Assembly: GCA_041747755.1 (NCBI GenBank)
Contig: JBGTEN010000049.1
Coordinates: 1 to 7,206 of the forward strand
Length of the DNA stretch: 7,206 bases
Direction of reading: 5' to 3'
From: Aurantibrevibacter sp041747755
Lineage (GTDB): Bacteria > Bacteroidota > Bacteroidia > Flavobacteriales > Flavobacteriaceae
Shown here: in pieces, positions 4,560 through 7,206 of the stretch
How the letters are laid out: every line of letters starts with the position of its first letter
Position numbering within the stretch: position 1 is the first letter of the stretch
Notes under the pieces: model-generated
Database searches by the model: none
What the model saw: the letters and a program-made list of their open reading frames with translations, nothing else
What the model was told of the DNA's origin: nothing
Made by a program: the position numbers and the translations under genes

Positions 4560-7206
4560 TTCTTTAATTTTGGCGATTAGTGGTAAGCGAATTTCAAAAC
4601 GGGTGAAGGCATCCAATTCAGAGGCAATGGTAATGGTACCGTTATGCTTTTTAATGATGTCATGCGTTATACTCAATCCAAGACCCGTGCCCTCAGTACC
4701 TTTTTTGGTGGTAAAAAAGGGCTGAAATAATTTATCTTTAATAGCTTCGGTAACCCCGGGACCATTATCTTCAATGTCTATGGCGGCCATGCCGTTGCCC
4801 GGATTTTTTGTTGAAACTTTTAATACGGGCTTATAATCCTGGTACCCCGGTTGCAGTCCTTTGGTGCGCATAGCGTCAAAAGCATTTTTACAAAGGTTAA
4901 GAATAACCCGACTAAAATCTTCCGGGTTTAAATCTACCATAGGTAACGCCTCATCTAAGTCGAGCTCTATTTTTACATTGATGGTTGTTTTCCCGGCCCG
5001 CATGCCATGGAAGGCCAGATTTACATATTCCTTGATGAGTGCATTAACATCGGTGGGCTCCATTTTTCCTGTTCCTCCCCGGGAATGCATCAGCATGGAT
5101 TTTACAATATTATCGGCACGGGTACCATGCTGATGTACTTTCTTAAGATTTTCTTCCACTTCGTTCAGTAGTGATCCTATCTCTTCCGTTGTTTCATTTT
5201 TAGTTAATTTGGCAAGCTCCAGACGTATTTCTTCCAAATATTCTAAACTGAGCTCCGAAAAATTATTGATAAAATTCATGGGATTTTTAATCTCATGAGC
5301 GATGCCCGCTGCCAATTGTCCCAGGGACGCCAGCTTTTCCGATTGGATAAGTTGGGATTGGGTTGCTTTTAGATCTTCGTACGCCTTTTCTATTTCACGG
5401 GCTTGTGCCAACTCTTTTTCCCGGGTTTTTTCTTTTGCTCTAGCCATTAATCGCCCGGTCTGCATTTTCACCAACCCATATACCAATAACCCAAAAACCA
5501 ATGCATATAGCAAATAGGCCCACCAGGTAGCATACCATGGTGGAAGTACTTCAAAGGAATAGGTAACTTCATCGGAGAGCGTGCCAAAGGTGTTTTTGGC
5601 TCTTACCCGGAAGTTGTATGTGCCGTAGGGAAGGTTTGTAAATTCACGAAAGGTTTTGTTCTCCCAAGTAGACCAGCCCTTGTCAAAGCCTTCCAAGTAG
5701 CTTTGATAGCTCATCAATTGTTCTTGAATGTAGAATGGGGCAATATAATTAAAGCTGATTTTATTGCTTTTAAATTTCAATTCCGGCCTTTCATTTTCCA
5801 AATATTCCGGCAGTTCTAAAGGGTTATCTCCGGAGCGTATGGATTTAAAATATAAGGGTACTTTATGGTCTATTTTGTAATCTTTGTTGGGATCCAACCG
5901 CAATACGCCTTCATCCGTACCAAACCAATACACTCCATTGGGTTCCGTAAACGAAGCTGTGGTTGTGCTTGAAGTGATTAGATTAAAAGGGTAGGATTGT
6001 AAGGCATAAGAACCATCCGCTTGCAATTTGGCGAGTCTTTTCTCCCCTTTAAAATTTAGGAAAACATCACCAAATTGGTTAGAACTAAGACCGTAAACAT
6101 CCAAATTAACGGAGGCAATTTCGTCTGAGAAACTAAAAACAGTATCCCTAACGAAACGTTCAGTGCGTTTGTCGAAAAAATAAAACCCTTGAACCCCGGA
6201 GGTATAAATCTTACCATTTACGTTAACTGCCACCCCGGATAACCCTCTAATACCGTCGTCTTTACTGAATTCTGTGACTTTGGCATTGGGTACATCTAAG
6301 TTACCGGATGCCGTCTTAGGTATATTTATCCGGTATATAGTACCGGCCTGAGTTCCTCCCCAAATCTCACCTTCGCCGTCTTCCCTAAGTGAATAGATAT
6401 ATCGTTCAACACCCGGAATAGGACCAATAAAATCATATTGGTAATCTCCGTCAGGTTTACGAAACCGCTTATAAAGATGTATCCCCATACCTCCACTTAT
6501 AAAAACGTAGTCGGGGTGTCGTTCAGAAATTAGGATCTTTATAATATTGAAACTTTCAGTCCCCACAATTAAAGTGCCTTTATTGCCTTGAATTTTAAAG
6601 ACCCCGTCTCCACTTGCTAACATTTGGTTAACATCCGCCTTCAAATCAAAGACCTGAGAACTTGTTAACCCTTCAATTTGTTTAATTTTTCCATCTATTT
6701 TATCCAAATAAAGCACATTGGTAGATGTTCCTATGTACAGATTGTCATCATAGGCACCCAGGGAAAGTACATTTCCAACTTCGTAATCCTGCGAATCGAA
6801 GCGGGTAACTGGCGAAAAGATTTCAATTTTGGAAAGTCCGTTGTTCGTGCCAACCCATAGATTTTCATAGTCATCTAAATGAAAAGCATAGACGCTTTGA
6901 TCGGGGATAGAATTTTTGACATTGAATTGAGATTTGACCTTTCCACTTTGGTCAATGATATAAAAACCATGCCCCAAAACACTTAGGGCATAGGTGTCAT
7001 TGGGTAGGGCCAAGGCCTTGTATAAACTTCTTTCCTGAAGAAGATGATCAATTTCGGTAGGGAATGGCTGAAAGGATGATCCGTCATAGCGATAGAGTCC
7101 ACCTGAAAAAGCTCCTACTAAAAACTCATTTTGTTTTTTATAAGGCAATAAAACCTGCACCCGGTTTTCACCGAGAAACGCACTGCCCGGAATAAGTGTC
7201 AGGCTG
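4557..7206 (-). CDS. Propeller-type sensor histidine kinase (5' end outside window)
   Basis: The frame is open to the right edge. An internal GTG at 7160 could be taken as a start, but the 15 codons before it continue the same protein (IPGSAFLGENR then VQVLLPYKK), so the true start and signal peptide lie beyond the window. Numbering from that GTG, about 1-440 is a two-component-regulator beta-propeller with blades such as LWVGTNNGLSKIE (101), LYIGTSTNVLYLD (141), IWGGTQAGTIYRI (266) and YWFGTDEGVLRLD (411). A Y_Y_Y domain (about 470-539) and one transmembrane helix (about 546-564) follow, then a coiled coil (572-610). The kinase core has phosphoacceptor H622 (AAGIAHEIKNP), N-box N755/N759, DNGPG at 798, an FF.T.K box at 815 and GTGLGLS at 824. 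All catalytic motifs are intact. The topology implies a periplasmic sensor and a cytoplasmic kinase. It has no receiver of its own; the two downstream receivers are the obvious targets. The ligand is unknown. Confidence 0.95.
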   Translation of the reverse strand, partial: SLTLIPGSAFLGENRVQVLLPYKKQNEFLVGAFSGGLYRYDGSSFQPFPTEIDHLLQERSLYKALALPNDTYALSVLGHGFYIIDQSGKVKSQFNVKNSIPDQSVYAFHLDDYENLWVGTNNGLSKIEIFSPVTRFDSQDYEVGNVLSLGAYDDNLYIGTSTNVLYLDKIDGKIKQIEGLTSSQVFDLKADVNQMLASGDGVFKIQGNKGTLIVGTESFNIIKILISERHPDYVFISGGMGIHLYKRFRKPDGDYQYDFIGPIPGVERYIYSLREDGEGEIWGGTQAGTIYRINIPKTASGNLDVPNAKVTEFSKDDGIRGLSGVAVNVNGKIYTSGVQGFYFFDKRTERFVRDTVFSFSDEIASVNLDVYGLSSNQFGDVFLNFKGEKRLAKLQADGSYALQSYPFNLITSSTTTASFTEPNGVYWFGTDEGVLRLDPNKDYKIDHKVPLYFKSIRSGDNPLELPEYLENERPELKFKSNKISFNYIAPFYIQEQLMSYQSYLEGFDKGWSTWENKTFREFTNLPYGTYNFRVRAKNTFGTLSDEVTYSFEVLPPWYATWWAYLLYALVFGLLVYGLVKMQTGRLMARAKEKTREKELAQAREIEKAYEDLKATQSQLIQSEKLASLGQLAAGIAHEIKNPMNFINNFSELSLEYLEEIRLELAKLTKNETTEEIGSLLNEVEENLKKVHQHGTRADNIVKSMLMHSRGGTGKMEPTDVNALIKEYVNLAFHGMRAGKTTINVKIELDLDEALPMVDLNPEDFSRVILNLCKNAFDAMRTKGLQPGYQDYKPVLKVSTKNPGNGMAAIDIEDNGPGVTEAIKDKLFQPFFTTKKGTEGTGLGLSITHDIIKKHNGTITIASELDAFTRFEIRLPLIAKIKE

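Noticed and set aside
4557..7160. GTG at 7160 as the kinase start
   Set aside because: The frame continues without a stop to the window edge and the upstream codons extend the propeller sequence. A periplasmic sensor also needs an N-terminal signal that is not visible here.

Overview
The window looks like a chromosomal segment from a Bacteroidota bacterium, most likely a flavobacterium. Three things point there: a propeller/Y_Y_Y-type sensor histidine kinase, weak or absent Shine-Dalgarno sequences before most starts, and moderately AT-rich DNA. This placement is inferred from family style, not from any marker gene. Every gene I can support lies on the minus strand, so transcription runs from high to low coordinates.

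Right half, 7206 to 2493: a compact four-gene signalling cassette. It starts with a large membrane sensor kinase, cut by the right edge, which has a propeller and Y_Y_Y sensor, one transmembrane helix, and HisKA and HATPase domains. A single-domain response regulator follows with a 1-base overlap (TAATG). After 15 bases comes a receiver domain fused to a class III nucleotide cyclase. After 34 bases comes a three-helix membrane protein of the PycTM (formerly DUF5706) type, the effector family of the Pycsar anti-phage systems. No gene in the cassette encodes a DNA-binding domain. The natural reading is kinase to receiver(s) to cyclase to cyclic nucleotide to membrane effector: a Pycsar-like cyclase/effector pair under two-component control. 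The cyclase carries the Lys/Thr substrate residues of class IIIb adenylate cyclases, so cAMP rather than cCMP/cUMP is the simplest prediction. It may therefore be a signalling relative of Pycsar and not a canonical defence system.

Left half, 2420 to 213: a complete, secreted gamma-glutamyltransferase (ggt) and a small secreted SnoaL/NTF2-like protein. They are codirectional and each is preceded by a 72-base gap. The gap after ggt holds a 36-base diverged tandem copy of the end of ggt, stop codon included, which looks like a fossil duplication. At the left edge (1-113) is the start of a further minus-strand gene that runs out of the window.

No RNA gene, mobile element, CRISPR array or convincing terminator was found. 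No stretch longer than 300 bases lacks a gene.
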